NCBI GenBank assembly: GCA_937960725.1
Contig: CALGOY010000076.1
Coordinates: 1-5,577, forward strand
DNA length: 5,577 nucleotides
From: an uncultured Bacillota bacterium
Lineage (GTDB): Bacteria; Bacillota; Clostridia; Caldicoprobacterales; UBA3941
Direction of reading: 5' to 3'
The position numbers were made by a program, and so were the translations under genes. The first letter of the stretch is position 1, and each line of letters begins with the position of its first letter. The notes under the pieces were generated by a model. It was given only the letters and a program-made list of their open reading frames with translations. It was not told the DNA's origin and made no database searches. Below are positions 1 to 5,577 of this stretch, in pieces.

Positions 1-534
1 GTTACAATTCAAATAGAATCTGTAAAGGAAAGCCAAGCTGTAGATGGCGTTAGCGATGAAATACTGGAGAAGCAAAAAGAAATTGATAAAATTCTTTTTA
101 AAGATAATCTAGAGAAAATAAGGGAGAAAGGCTTTACAGTAACCCATACTGCTCCTATGGAGGATTATGTTGAGATTGGGATTGCCCCCTACAGCGAAGA
201 AAATGCTAACTATATCTATGAACTAATCGGAAAAGATAAGGTGAAAGTTATTGAAGGGGAGCAGGCCGTGCTGTATGACACAGGGGATGCCCCCGATGCT
301 CCTGATGCTGCGGTATCCCATCCAGCTAATCAAACCGCTCCCTCTTCTGACAGAGCAGAAGATACTCCATTGGTTGTCGAGGACGCTGTAGCTATCAAAA
401 CTACTGTCGATGAAGCAGAAAGCTCCCCTGTAGCTAAATCAGCTTCCTCCTCAATGTATATACTCTATATCCTAGGGGGACTTATCGTAGTGGCCGGTGC
501 TGTTTTAGCCCTTCGCAGAGCAAGAGCAAGATAA
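1..534 (+). CDS. Unrecognised membrane-anchored protein, C-terminal 177 residues (5' end outside window)
   Basis: The frame is open from base 1 to the TAA at 532-534, so the gene starts left of the window; the internal ATG at 157 has no convincing ribosome binding site and lies inside a continuous domain. In visible-residue numbering, 1-50 is charged and probably helical, and about 44-90 forms a compact mixed region (GFTVTHT, then DYVEIGIAPYSEENANYIYE, then KVKVIEGEQAV). Residues 91-150 are a linker rich in Asp, Ala, Pro, Ser and Thr with a DAPDAPDAA run. Residues 152-171 are one hydrophobic helix followed by RRARAR. By the positive-inside rule the tail is cytoplasmic and the body outside, but the export signal would lie upstream and is unseen. 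There is no LPXTG-like sortase motif before the helix. I vaguely recall similar YVEIGI/EENA modules in uncharacterised Firmicutes proteins, but cannot assign a function. It is convergent with the lactate dehydrogenase gene. Confidence 0.85.
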   Translation, partial: VTIQIESVKESQAVDGVSDEILEKQKEIDKILFKDNLEKIREKGFTVTHTAPMEDYVEIGIAPYSEENANYIYELIGKDKVKVIEGEQAVLYDTGDAPDAPDAAVSHPANQTAPSSDRAEDTPLVVEDAVAIKTTVDEAESSPVAKSASSSMYILYILGGLIVVAGAVLALRRARAR

Positions 535-556
535 ACAAAAAGACTTTAACTGGAAG

Positions 557-580
557 CGGGGTCTTATAAGACCCCGTTTT
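557..580. terminator. Bidirectional rho-independent terminator between convergent genes
   Basis: Bases 557-576 are a perfect palindrome with 10-base arms (CGGGGTCTTA and its complement). As RNA this folds into a GC-rich stem of about 8 bp with a tight loop. The + strand continues with TTTT at 577-580. On the - strand the stem is followed by a less perfect T-containing stretch that includes a TTTTT run complementary to 539-543. The flanks (GGAA at 552-555, TTCC at 579-582) can extend the stem. It lies 22 nt past the stop of the left gene and 8 nt past the stop of lactate dehydrogenase, as expected for a shared terminator. Confidence 0.85.
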
Positions 581-584
581 CCAA

Positions 585-1538
585 TTAAAGCCCTACTTCA
601 TTCATTATACTTCTTATGACCTCGGCAGATTTTTGAAAGCCTTTTATTTCTTCATCGCTCAAAGGTAGCTCTAGCACCTTGCTAACACCATGTTCATTGA
701 CTATAGAAGGAAGGCTCAAGCAGACATCGTTTACTCCATATTTATTTTGGATAAGCGAAGAAACTGGAAGAACCGAATTTTCATCCCTTAAAATAGCTTC
801 TACAATTCTACGCACTGCCAGCCCTACGGCATAATAGGTAGCTCCTTTTCCTTCGATTATCTGATATGCGGCATTCTTTACTTTTTCGAATATCTCTTGC
901 TTATGGTTCTCCGCGCACTTCCGATCGCACTGTAGGCAGTATTGCTCGATGGGCATTCCAGCTATGTTGGTAATGCTCCATGCGGGCACCTCCGTATCCC
1001 CATGCTCTCCTATAATATATGCATGGACATTTTGGGGGGATACCTGGCAGTGTTCGCTTATAAGATATTTAAAGCGCGCGCTGTCTAGAACCGTTCCGGA
1101 ACCAATCACCTGATTGGGTGGAAGTCCAGAGATTTTTAAGGTGGCGTATGTTAATATATCAACCGGATTTGTTACCACCAAAATTATACAGTTCCGATTG
1201 TATTTCACTATATTAGGAACGATAGACTTAAACACCTCTATATTCCTCTTAAGAAGGTCAATCCGCGTCTCTCCCGGCTTTTGACTCACCCCTGCCGTTA
1301 TAATTACAATGTTTGAATCTTTGCAGTCCTCGTAATTTCCCGCATAGATTTTAACGGGAGGCACAAATGTTATGCCGTGGTTTAAGTCCATTATCTCCCC
1401 GGCCAGCTTCTTTTCATTTAAATCAATCATAGCAATCTCAGAGGTCGTCCCGCCGTTCATCAGGGCATAGGCCGTAGTTGCCCCTACATAGCCGGCCCCT
1501 ATTATGGTCACTTTATCAAATACTAGATTGCTCCTCAA
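585..1538 (-). CDS. ldh: L-lactate dehydrogenase (NAD-dependent, cytoplasmic)
   Basis: Reduces pyruvate to L-lactate with NADH, regenerating NAD+ in fermentation. The 317-residue product is normal family length. It shows the Rossmann GAGYVG (14-19) with acidic Asp39 closing the NAD site. The loop QKPGETR (86-92) has Gln86, equivalent to Gln102 of classical numbering, which marks lactate rather than malate dehydrogenase, and Arg92 (Arg109). VTNP is at 122-125, then Asp152 and Arg155 (Asp168/Arg171), the catalytic His179 in GEHGD, and Thr234 (Thr246). Of the fructose-1,6-bisphosphate residues known from Bacillus enzymes, the His188 equivalent is kept (His172) but Arg173 is Lys157. A Cys cluster sits at 201, 204 and 208. 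Start choice: TTG at 1538 has GAGGTG six bases upstream. The GTG at 1547 (3 residues longer) is itself part of that site and lacks its own. The gene follows the chemoreceptor by 92 nt on the same strand. Confidence 0.95.
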   Translation of the reverse strand: MRSNLVFDKVTIIGAGYVGATTAYALMNGGTTSEIAMIDLNEKKLAGEIMDLNHGITFVPPVKIYAGNYEDCKDSNIVIITAGVSQKPGETRIDLLKRNIEVFKSIVPNIVKYNRNCIILVVTNPVDILTYATLKISGLPPNQVIGSGTVLDSARFKYLISEHCQVSPQNVHAYIIGEHGDTEVPAWSITNIAGMPIEQYCLQCDRKCAENHKQEIFEKVKNAAYQIIEGKGATYYAVGLAVRRIVEAILRDENSVLPVSSLIQNKYGVNDVCLSLPSIVNEHGVSKVLELPLSDEEIKGFQKSAEVIRSIMNEVGL

Positions 1539-1544
1539 AGCATA

Positions 1545-1550
1545 CACCTC
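1545..1550 (-). promoter_or_regulatory. Ribosome binding site of ldh that decides a TTG start
   Basis: Read on the - strand, GAGGTG matches the 16S anti-Shine-Dalgarno complement and is six bases from the in-frame TTG at 1538-1536. The alternative GTG start (1547-1545) is the last three bases of this motif, so it cannot use it. An ATG at 1543-1541 is out of frame and stops after two codons. Confidence 0.6.
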
Positions 1551-1554
1551 GTTT

Positions 1555-1597
1555 CTACTATATAGCTATAGCATGAATTTATATAGCCTACTATATA
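1555..1597. repeat. Direct repeat pair CTACTATATA upstream of ldh
   Basis: CTACTATATA occurs at 1555-1564 and 1588-1597, offset by 33 bases, about three helical turns. Between and around the copies are short palindromes, TATAGCTATA (1561-1570) and GCTATAGC (1565-1572). The pair sits in the 92-nt gap between the chemoreceptor stop and the ldh start. The stretch is AT-rich, so chance is possible. I find neither a well-formed -35/-10 pair nor a terminator hairpin in this gap. Promoter or operator function is inference only. Confidence 0.35.
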
Positions 1598-1630
1598 CGA
1601 TACCCACTAAATCCTGTTTTAAATCAAATC

Positions 1631-3628
1631 CTAAATTTTAAATCTATTAATCTGCTCAACTATTTCCTCAACAGACTCTTTCAGCATTTCAGATACAGCG
1701 GCCACCTCTTCGTTAGACGCAGTCATTTCCTCCGATGCAGCTGCAATTTCTTCCGATGAAGACGATACTTTCTGGGCAACTGCGGATATTTCCTTAACTC
1801 TTTCCAGTATAGAATCTTTTTCCCGCTCTAGGTTTACTATAGCATTATTTGCAGCATCAATTCCCAGAGTCACCTTCTCCAGCTCCAATATGATATCCCT
1901 AAATGTTTCCACGGCATTTTCTATCACAGCAATTTCTTTGTTCAGCTTCTCTTGTATATTATCGGCATCTCGTATAATATCGCTTGAATCTGCTGCAATA
2001 ACCCTGATTAATTTATTAATATCCGCTGCCGATCTTTTAGTGCGCTCTGCCAGCTCTCTAACTCGCTCTGCAACAACGACAAAACCTTTCCCAGCCTCTC
2101 CCGCCCTTGCAGCCTCTATAGAGGCGTTTAACGCTAGTATATTTGTTTGCTCGGATATAACGTTGATAAGATTGCTGATCTCATCGATCTGTTTTACGCT
2201 CTCCCCAAAGCCAGAAATTCGCTCTTTGAAACTATTGAAAGCAACGCTGATTTGGTTTGCCGATTCCATTAACAACTGCATATCCTGGTTGCTGGCGCTG
2301 GCCATTTCATTTATCCTATCGGAGCTCTTATCAACAACTGCAATTTTTTGTACAATTTCATCCAACTGCTTTCCAAAATTAGTCAAAATATTAGTTATTC
2401 TAGATAAATCTTCAGCCTGGGTGTTTATACCTTGAGCTACATCCTGAATCGATACCGCTACGTTTTCGGATGAAGAAGCTAATTCCCCAGCCACGCTGGA
2501 TAAGTTATCAGCTTCCATGTCAATTTTATTAGCATTTTCATTAAGCATGGCAATGATATTTTTTAGTGAATCCTGCATTTTCTTAACCGCATTGGACAAA
2601 ATCCCTGTCTCGTCCCTATTTTTCAAATACTTATCCGGTATATCTACTGTCAGATCCCCTGATGCAATTTTGGGTAGGTGGTTTGCAACTACATTAAGGG
2701 TCTTGGTCGCACTATTTAAAATCAAATATGTGATAGCAATGGTAAGGAAAAGTACTACAGATGTAGCTATTGCTACGTTTTTCCTAATATCCGTTAGCGT
2801 TTTCAGAACTTCCTGCTTGGGAACTGTAGCAGCGATAGACCAGTTTAAACCCTCTACCGGAGCAAAGCCAATATATTTCTCCACTCCACCATACTGGTAC
2901 TCTCCTGCCCCAGTCCTCCAACTCATCATACGCCCGCACCAGTATGCCAGCTGGCTTAAGCTTTCATCTTCTTCTGCCATTTCGAGTATATTGACGGCAT
3001 TATCAACTAATTCCTGGTCTTGGTGGGCAATTATGGTTCCGTCTTCATTTATCATAAAAGCGCTTCCGCTTTCATAATAGACAATATCGCTTATAATTGA
3101 AGTCAAGCTAGTGCTATCCTTTACACCTATTAAAACGCCCAGCACCTTGTCGTTTTCCCGAATAGGCACTGCAAATGTGATAACAAGCGAATCACCGGTA
3201 TCGCTCTCCATCGGATCCGATACATACGTAGCTCCGCTCATTGCGTCGATAAAATACTCCTTATCGCTGATATTGAAAGACTCTCCAGCCGTTGTTTTAT
3301 AATTTCCGTTCTTGTCAGCTATACCTATTTTTATATACCCGCCCCTTTGTACTTCTGCATCTAAAATCTTCTTTTTTTCCTGCCAGTCTACAGTACTATC
3401 TTTAATTAAATAATTATTAGCTAATGCCTCCAAGCCATTAAGCTCAGCATCCACCCTGCTGGATACAATCATAGCTGACTCTTCTGCAAGTTCAGGAAGA
3501 GCTTCTCTAATATTTTGTTCAACCGCTCTATATGCGGTATTATATGTAATAAAGCCGACACCTATAAAAACAACTAGTAAAAATATAGACAAAAATAAAG
3601 CAAGCTTTGCCTTAATACTTTCTAGCAT
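1631..3628 (-). CDS. Methyl-accepting chemotaxis protein with dCache sensor
   Basis: Transmembrane chemoreceptor that binds a ligand outside the cell and controls the CheA/CheW kinase complex. The 665-residue product has a short basic N-terminus, membrane helix 1 (about 10-29) and an extracellular double-Cache sensor (about 32-275; note [10 protein letters not shown] followed by VITFAVPI, then GEYQYGG and [10 protein letters not shown]). Membrane helix 2 is at about 284-305 and a HAMP domain at about 306-358. The long coiled-coil signalling domain carries the conserved hairpin tip at about 483-530 ([20 protein letters not shown] and following). Glu/Ser-rich stretches near 622-648 fit methylation sites. 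There is no C-terminal NWETF-type CheR tether. Start choice: ATG at 3628 has AAGGAGG 11 nt upstream, slightly long, and gives a typical MCP N-terminus. An in-frame GTG at 3688 would add 20 residues but lies upstream of the predicted transcription start. The ligand cannot be read from the sequence. Confidence 0.95.
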   Translation of the reverse strand: MLESIKAKLALFLSIFLLVVFIGVGFITYNTAYRAVEQNIREALPELAEESAMIVSSRVDAELNGLEALANNYLIKDSTVDWQEKKKILDAEVQRGGYIKIGIADKNGNYKTTAGESFNISDKEYFIDAMSGATYVSDPMESDTGDSLVITFAVPIRENDKVLGVLIGVKDSTSLTSIISDIVYYESGSAFMINEDGTIIAHQDQELVDNAVNILEMAEEDESLSQLAYWCGRMMSWRTGAGEYQYGGVEKYIGFAPVEGLNWSIAATVPKQEVLKTLTDIRKNVAIATSVVLFLTIAITYLILNSATKTLNVVANHLPKIASGDLTVDIPDKYLKNRDETGILSNAVKKMQDSLKNIIAMLNENANKIDMEADNLSSVAGELASSSENVAVSIQDVAQGINTQAEDLSRITNILTNFGKQLDEIVQKIAVVDKSSDRINEMASASNQDMQLLMESANQISVAFNSFKERISGFGESVKQIDEISNLINVISEQTNILALNASIEAARAGEAGKGFVVVAERVRELAERTKRSAADINKLIRVIAADSSDIIRDADNIQEKLNKEIAVIENAVETFRDIILELEKVTLGIDAANNAIVNLEREKDSILERVKEISAVAQKVSSSSEEIAAASEEMTASNEEVAAVSEMLKESVEEIVEQINRFKI

Positions 3629-3676
3629 AAAACGATAGTCCTCCTTTTTATATGTTGCATAAGTTCCAGCTATTCT

Positions 3677-3705
3677 ATTATATACCACATTTCTCCTTTT
3701 TTCTA
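3677..3705 (-). promoter_or_regulatory. Sigma-A-type promoter for the chemoreceptor gene
   Basis: On the - strand a perfect TATAAT (3682-3677) lies 17 bases downstream of TAGAAA (3705-3700), which matches four of six bases of TTGACA. Transcription would begin near 3670, giving a leader of about 40 nt that contains AAGGAGG (3646-3640) before the ATG at 3628. The site follows the terminator of the upstream gene, supporting independent expression. I see no sigma-D-like motility promoter and no cyclic-di-GMP riboswitch pattern in this stretch. Confidence 0.6.
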
Positions 3706-3785
3706 CTTGGTTTTAGAAACTTCGACAGAGCCTGCTATTGACAGCTTACTGCAAATACTTAAAATGCTAATTTGCTGAAAATAAA

Positions 3786-3816
3786 GAATAAAAAAGAGGG
3801 ACGCTTATCCCTCTTT
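3786..3816 (-). terminator. Rho-independent terminator downstream of the HD-GYP gene
   Basis: Bases 3793-3801 and 3808-3816 form a perfect 9-bp stem (core GAGGGA/TCCCTC) with a 6-base loop. On the - strand it runs into TTTTTTATTCTTT. It lies about 105 nt past the HD-GYP stop and upstream of the chemoreceptor promoter, so it should separate the two transcription units. The + strand side has no T-run. Confidence 0.85.
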
Positions 3817-3845
3817 AAATCCGACCCATCTATGATGTTTTTATT

Positions 3846-3869
3846 CTAGATTTTTACCAGCAAATCTAG
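3846..3869. repeat. Inverted repeat CTAGATTT / AAATCTAG
   Basis: CTAGATTT at 3846-3853 and AAATCTAG at 3862-3869 can form an 8-bp, mostly A-T stem with an 8-base loop in the 3' region of the HD-GYP transcript, before the GC-richer terminator. On the + strand it is followed by a T-rich stretch (3870-3879), but no + strand gene precedes it. It may be a transcript-stabilising hairpin or a weak terminator. Its function is unknown. Confidence 0.45.
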
Positions 3870-3921
3870 TATATTTTTTCATTATGATAAGTTTACACAA
3901 GATATAATATATTGTTGCACA

Positions 3922-4953
3922 TTATATGATGACTTTTTCAATAGCTATAGAGGGCTCCTTTTCTAAATCTATATATTCAAATCCTATCTGAACAGTGGGC
4001 CTTGATGGCCGGACGGAATTAGCTTGTATAATCCGCCCCACTTTTCCATTGCTCAACTTTACCACATTGTTTACAAAGAAATCGCATATGTTTTCGGTAA
4101 ATACATACACCGTTTTAGGATCCAGAGTAGTAAAAGCCTCCCTCTTGATCTTTTCAACAACGAGGTAGGGATTGTCCGCCATCCTCTCTCCCTTATCCCA
4201 TATCAAATTATCATAAGTATCTACTACAGCCAATATTCTAGCGAAATCTGGAATATTTTCTTTATATATCCCAAAGGGATACCCTGAACCATCTACCCGC
4301 TCGTGATGCAATAAAACTGCCTGACATACGCTTCGATCAATGCCTTTTATTTTATTAACAATCTTATATCCATAAAGAGAATGTTTTTTCAGCCCATCTT
4401 CTCCTACACTAGTCCTCGGTCCTTTACTAGAGGAAATATGCATCATACCAATATCATGAAGCAGCCCCGCCGTAATGAGCTGATATAGCTTTCGTCCGCT
4501 ATAACCCATCCACTTCCCTAACATTGCCGCCAATATGCAAACATTTATTGAATGACAGTAAAGATAGGCATCCCGCTTTTTCATTTCAATCATGCTCACT
4601 AAAATATCGGCCTTGCTTAGTATTTCCCGTATAATCAAATCAATCGTTTCGTTTATTTCCTCTATTCTAGCAACTCTACTATTATAGATATTATCCATAA
4701 CCTCTTTAGCAGATTCTAAGCAAAGGCTATAGCTTTTTTTGGTTTCTTCCTTTTCATAATAATCCGACAGCTCTTGTTCTGGGGTTTCATTATCAGATAT
4801 AAATACCTCTTCTATTCCAATGCTTTTTAACCTATTGATGGTCTTCTCCTCTACAATAGCTCCTTTAGGCAGATATAGACAGCCAAAGCTTAAATATATG
4901 CTCTTTTCAAGCCTCTTCCCTGGTTTGATTTCTGAAATGCTAACTTTCCGCAT
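3922..4953 (-). CDS. HD-GYP domain protein, probable cyclic-di-GMP phosphodiesterase
   Basis: HD-GYP proteins usually hydrolyse cyclic-di-GMP, the second messenger controlling motility versus adhesion. The 343-residue product has an N-terminal module (about 3-55, VSISEIKPGKRLEKSIY then IEEVFI) typical of clostridial HD-GYP proteins and a helical linker with many charged residues (55-115). The catalytic domain (about 120-280) shows His134 in HSINV, His166-Asp167 in LLHDIG, His191, HHE (216-218) with DGSGYP (221-226), and Asp245 in VVDTYD. A small C-terminal beta-like module (about 285-343, VVKLSNGKVGRI) completes it. Metal-binding positions appear present, but the usual HDIGK lysine is Met170, and the following loop is short and unusual. 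No membrane helix is evident, so it is probably cytoplasmic. Start choice: ATG at 4953 has GGTGA five bases upstream. The GTG at 4962 (3 residues longer) lies inside that site. Activity is inferred, not shown. Confidence 0.92.
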   Translation of the reverse strand: MRKVSISEIKPGKRLEKSIYLSFGCLYLPKGAIVEEKTINRLKSIGIEEVFISDNETPEQELSDYYEKEETKKSYSLCLESAKEVMDNIYNSRVARIEEINETIDLIIREILSKADILVSMIEMKKRDAYLYCHSINVCILAAMLGKWMGYSGRKLYQLITAGLLHDIGMMHISSSKGPRTSVGEDGLKKHSLYGYKIVNKIKGIDRSVCQAVLLHHERVDGSGYPFGIYKENIPDFARILAVVDTYDNLIWDKGERMADNPYLVVEKIKREAFTTLDPKTVYVFTENICDFFVNNVVKLSNGKVGRIIQANSVRPSRPTVQIGFEYIDLEKEPSIAIEKVII

Positions 4954-4958
4954 ATTGC

Positions 4959-4966
4959 TCACCCTT
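4959..4966 (-). promoter_or_regulatory. Ribosome binding site of the HD-GYP gene that favours the ATG start
   Basis: The - strand reads AAGGGTGA at 4966-4959, an imperfect match to AAGGAGGTGA whose GGTGA part ends five bases before the ATG at 4953-4951. The in-frame GTG at 4962-4960 is inside this motif and has no separate site upstream. This is the same situation as at ldh. Confidence 0.5.
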
Positions 4967-5026
4967 TTCAGTCTTTTTGCAATTGCGAATAAATTCTTAA
5001 AATCTATTTTAAATGGCCTTGTATAT

Positions 5027-5055
5027 ACTATATAAAATATTCATGTTGTTCTCAA
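5027..5055 (-). promoter_or_regulatory. Sigma-A-type promoter for the HD-GYP gene
   Basis: On the - strand TTGAGA (5055-5050, five of six consensus bases) is followed after exactly 17 bases by TATAGT (5032-5027, five of six). Transcription would start near 5020, giving a leader of about 65 nt. An inverted repeat ATGGGA (5055-5060) / TCCCAT (5075-5080) abuts the upstream side of the -35 box and could be an operator, though its spacer is long. Confidence 0.65.
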
Positions 5056-5116
5056 TGGGACTATTTACTTATTTTCCCATAGAAACCTTTTAATAATGAA
5101 GTCAAAAAAAATTTGC

Positions 5117-5166
5117 AACAGCTTTATAAAAAATTAAAACTGTGATAATATTTCATATAACAGCTT
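5117..5166. repeat. Three ACAGCTT-like motifs around the methyltransferase promoter
   Basis: AACAGCTT occurs at 5117-5124 and again at 5159-5166, 42 bases apart (about four helical turns). An inverted near-copy, AAAACTGT, lies at 5136-5143. They bracket the putative -10 at 5144-5149, and the last copy sits between the likely transcription start and the ribosome binding site. That placement suits an autoregulatory operator, but ACAGCTT also occurs elsewhere (35-41 reversed, 3741-3747), so chance is not excluded. Confidence 0.35.
5141..5149 (+). promoter_or_regulatory. Extended -10 promoter for the methyltransferase gene
   Basis: TGTGATAAT fits the TGnTATAAT extended -10 pattern with one mismatch. 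No good -35 lies 17 bases upstream, which extended -10 promoters can tolerate, and the upstream DNA has A-tracts (5104-5111, 5128-5133). Transcription would begin near 5156, 25 bases before the GTG start. Confidence 0.45.
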
Positions 5167-5180
5167 AAGGAGGGGTAAAT

Positions 5181-5577
5181 GTGCAACCATTTATAAAATG
5201 GCCGGGTGGAAAACAAGAAGAATTAAAAATAATCATTCCCAATTTGCCCGAGAAAATAGATAGATACATAGAACCATTTGTGGGCGGGGGAGCCGTATAC
5301 CTGGATGAGAGGGTTAAAGCAAACAAATACCTAATAAATGATAAATCTGTTGAGCTTATGAATTTATATAAATGCATTAAAGAGCAGAATAAAGAGTTTC
5401 TAGAAAAGTTAAGAGCAATCAATCACAATTGGATTTTGTTAGAACAAATTGTAGAAAAACATGCTGATGAGCTGGTTGAAAACTATATTAAATTTAGAAA
5501 TGATGAAATATCAGAGTTAACCTACAACGATTATTTGATGCAGTTTATTATCAAACATACAGATGAACTAAACGGCT
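5181..5577 (+). CDS. D12-class DNA adenine methyltransferase (Dam-like), N-terminal 132 residues; runs off the window
   Basis: Transfers a methyl group from S-adenosylmethionine to N6 of adenine in a specific DNA site. The start is GTG at 5181, seven bases after a strong AAGGAGG (5167-5173). The overlapping ATG at 5179 is out of frame and stops within six codons. The frame stays open to the right edge, giving 132 residues, about half of a usual D12 enzyme. Visible motifs are FIKWPGGK (4-11), the family's N-terminal cofactor-binding signature, and EPFVGGGAVY (31-40), motif I. INDKS (52-56) follows with Asp54 where family members have the next cofactor-site acid. The catalytic DPPY motif would lie beyond the window. 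The fragment has about 31 % G+C against about 44 % for ldh, suggesting recent acquisition. It could be an orphan methyltransferase or half of a restriction-modification system (DpnII type and others). The target site cannot be deduced. Confidence 0.9.
   Translation, partial: MQPFIKWPGGKQEELKIIIPNLPEKIDRYIEPFVGGGAVYLDERVKANKYLINDKSVELMNLYKCIKEQNKEFLEKLRAINHNWILLEQIVEKHADELVENYIKFRNDEISELTYNDYLMQFIIKHTDELNG

Noticed and set aside
157..534. ATG at 157 as the true start of the left gene
   Set aside because: The frame is open to base 1, the region upstream is protein-like and continuous with the same module, and no ribosome binding site precedes the ATG.
1890..3077. Two long open frames on the + strand (1890-2435 and 2517-3077, 181 and 186 codons)
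   Set aside because: Both lie opposite the chemoreceptor gene, whose - strand product has clear domains. The antisense products are low-complexity Leu/Ile/Ser-rich and resemble no known protein.
3751..3775. Inverted repeat GCAAAT / ATTTGC with a 13-base spacer
   Set aside because: The arms are only six AT-rich bases with a long loop, which is easily expected by chance in this AT-rich gap.
3689..3921. Possible cyclic-di-GMP riboswitch before the chemoreceptor gene
   Set aside because: Such riboswitches often precede clostridial chemoreceptor genes, but the conserved GCACAGGGCAAACC-type core is absent on either strand. The stretch is explained by a terminator, a weak hairpin and a promoter.
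4024..5035. Short + strand open frames at 4024-4287 and 4820-5035
   Set aside because: They overlap the HD-GYP gene or its leader on the opposite strand, lack convincing ribosome binding sites and have no recognisable features.
5165..5422. 85-codon - strand open frame
   Set aside because: It is antisense to the methyltransferase gene, whose + strand frame carries FIKWPGGK and EPFVGGGAVY.
1..5577. CRISPR array, tRNA or rRNA genes, insertion sequences
   Set aside because: No regularly spaced repeats, tRNA-like cloverleaf, rRNA signature, transposase or terminal inverted repeats were seen on either strand.

Overview
The window looks like chromosomal DNA of a low-to-moderate G+C, Gram-positive anaerobe of the Clostridia/Firmicutes type. 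The reasons are strong AGGAGG-type ribosome binding sites, frequent GTG/TTG starts, a clostridial-style L-lactate dehydrogenase with an allosteric-site histidine, a dCache chemoreceptor and an HD-GYP protein. No genus can be named from the sequence alone.

Layout from left to right. (1) 1-534, + strand: the 3' end of an unrecognised gene whose product ends in a low-complexity linker, one membrane helix and an Arg-rich tail. (2) 535-584: a short convergent gap holding a symmetric hairpin that can terminate both neighbours. (3) 585-1538, - strand: L-lactate dehydrogenase. (4) 1631-3628, - strand: a complete methyl-accepting chemotaxis protein with its own -10/-35 promoter. (5) 3629-3921: its leader and an intergenic stretch with a rho-independent terminator for the next gene. 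(6) 3922-4953, - strand: an HD-GYP protein, probably a cyclic-di-GMP phosphodiesterase. (7) 4954-5180: an AT-rich divergent promoter region. (8) 5181 to the right edge, + strand: the first 132 codons of a D12-class (Dam-like) DNA adenine methyltransferase.

The three central genes all read leftward. The terminator and promoter between HD-GYP and chemoreceptor suggest separate transcription. No terminator is visible between chemoreceptor and lactate dehydrogenase, so those two may share a transcript. Chemoreceptor and HD-GYP protein fit a motility/second-messenger theme. Lactate dehydrogenase is a fermentation enzyme whose link to them is only positional.

The methyltransferase fragment is clearly more AT-rich (about 31 % G+C by hand count of 5221-5577) than lactate dehydrogenase (about 44 % over 601-1500) and faces away from the rest. 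It may be the first gene of a restriction-modification or other defence cassette lying mostly outside the window. No complete novel system is visible. The best leads are that methyltransferase edge, the unrecognised membrane-anchored protein at the left edge, and residue changes in otherwise standard enzymes.
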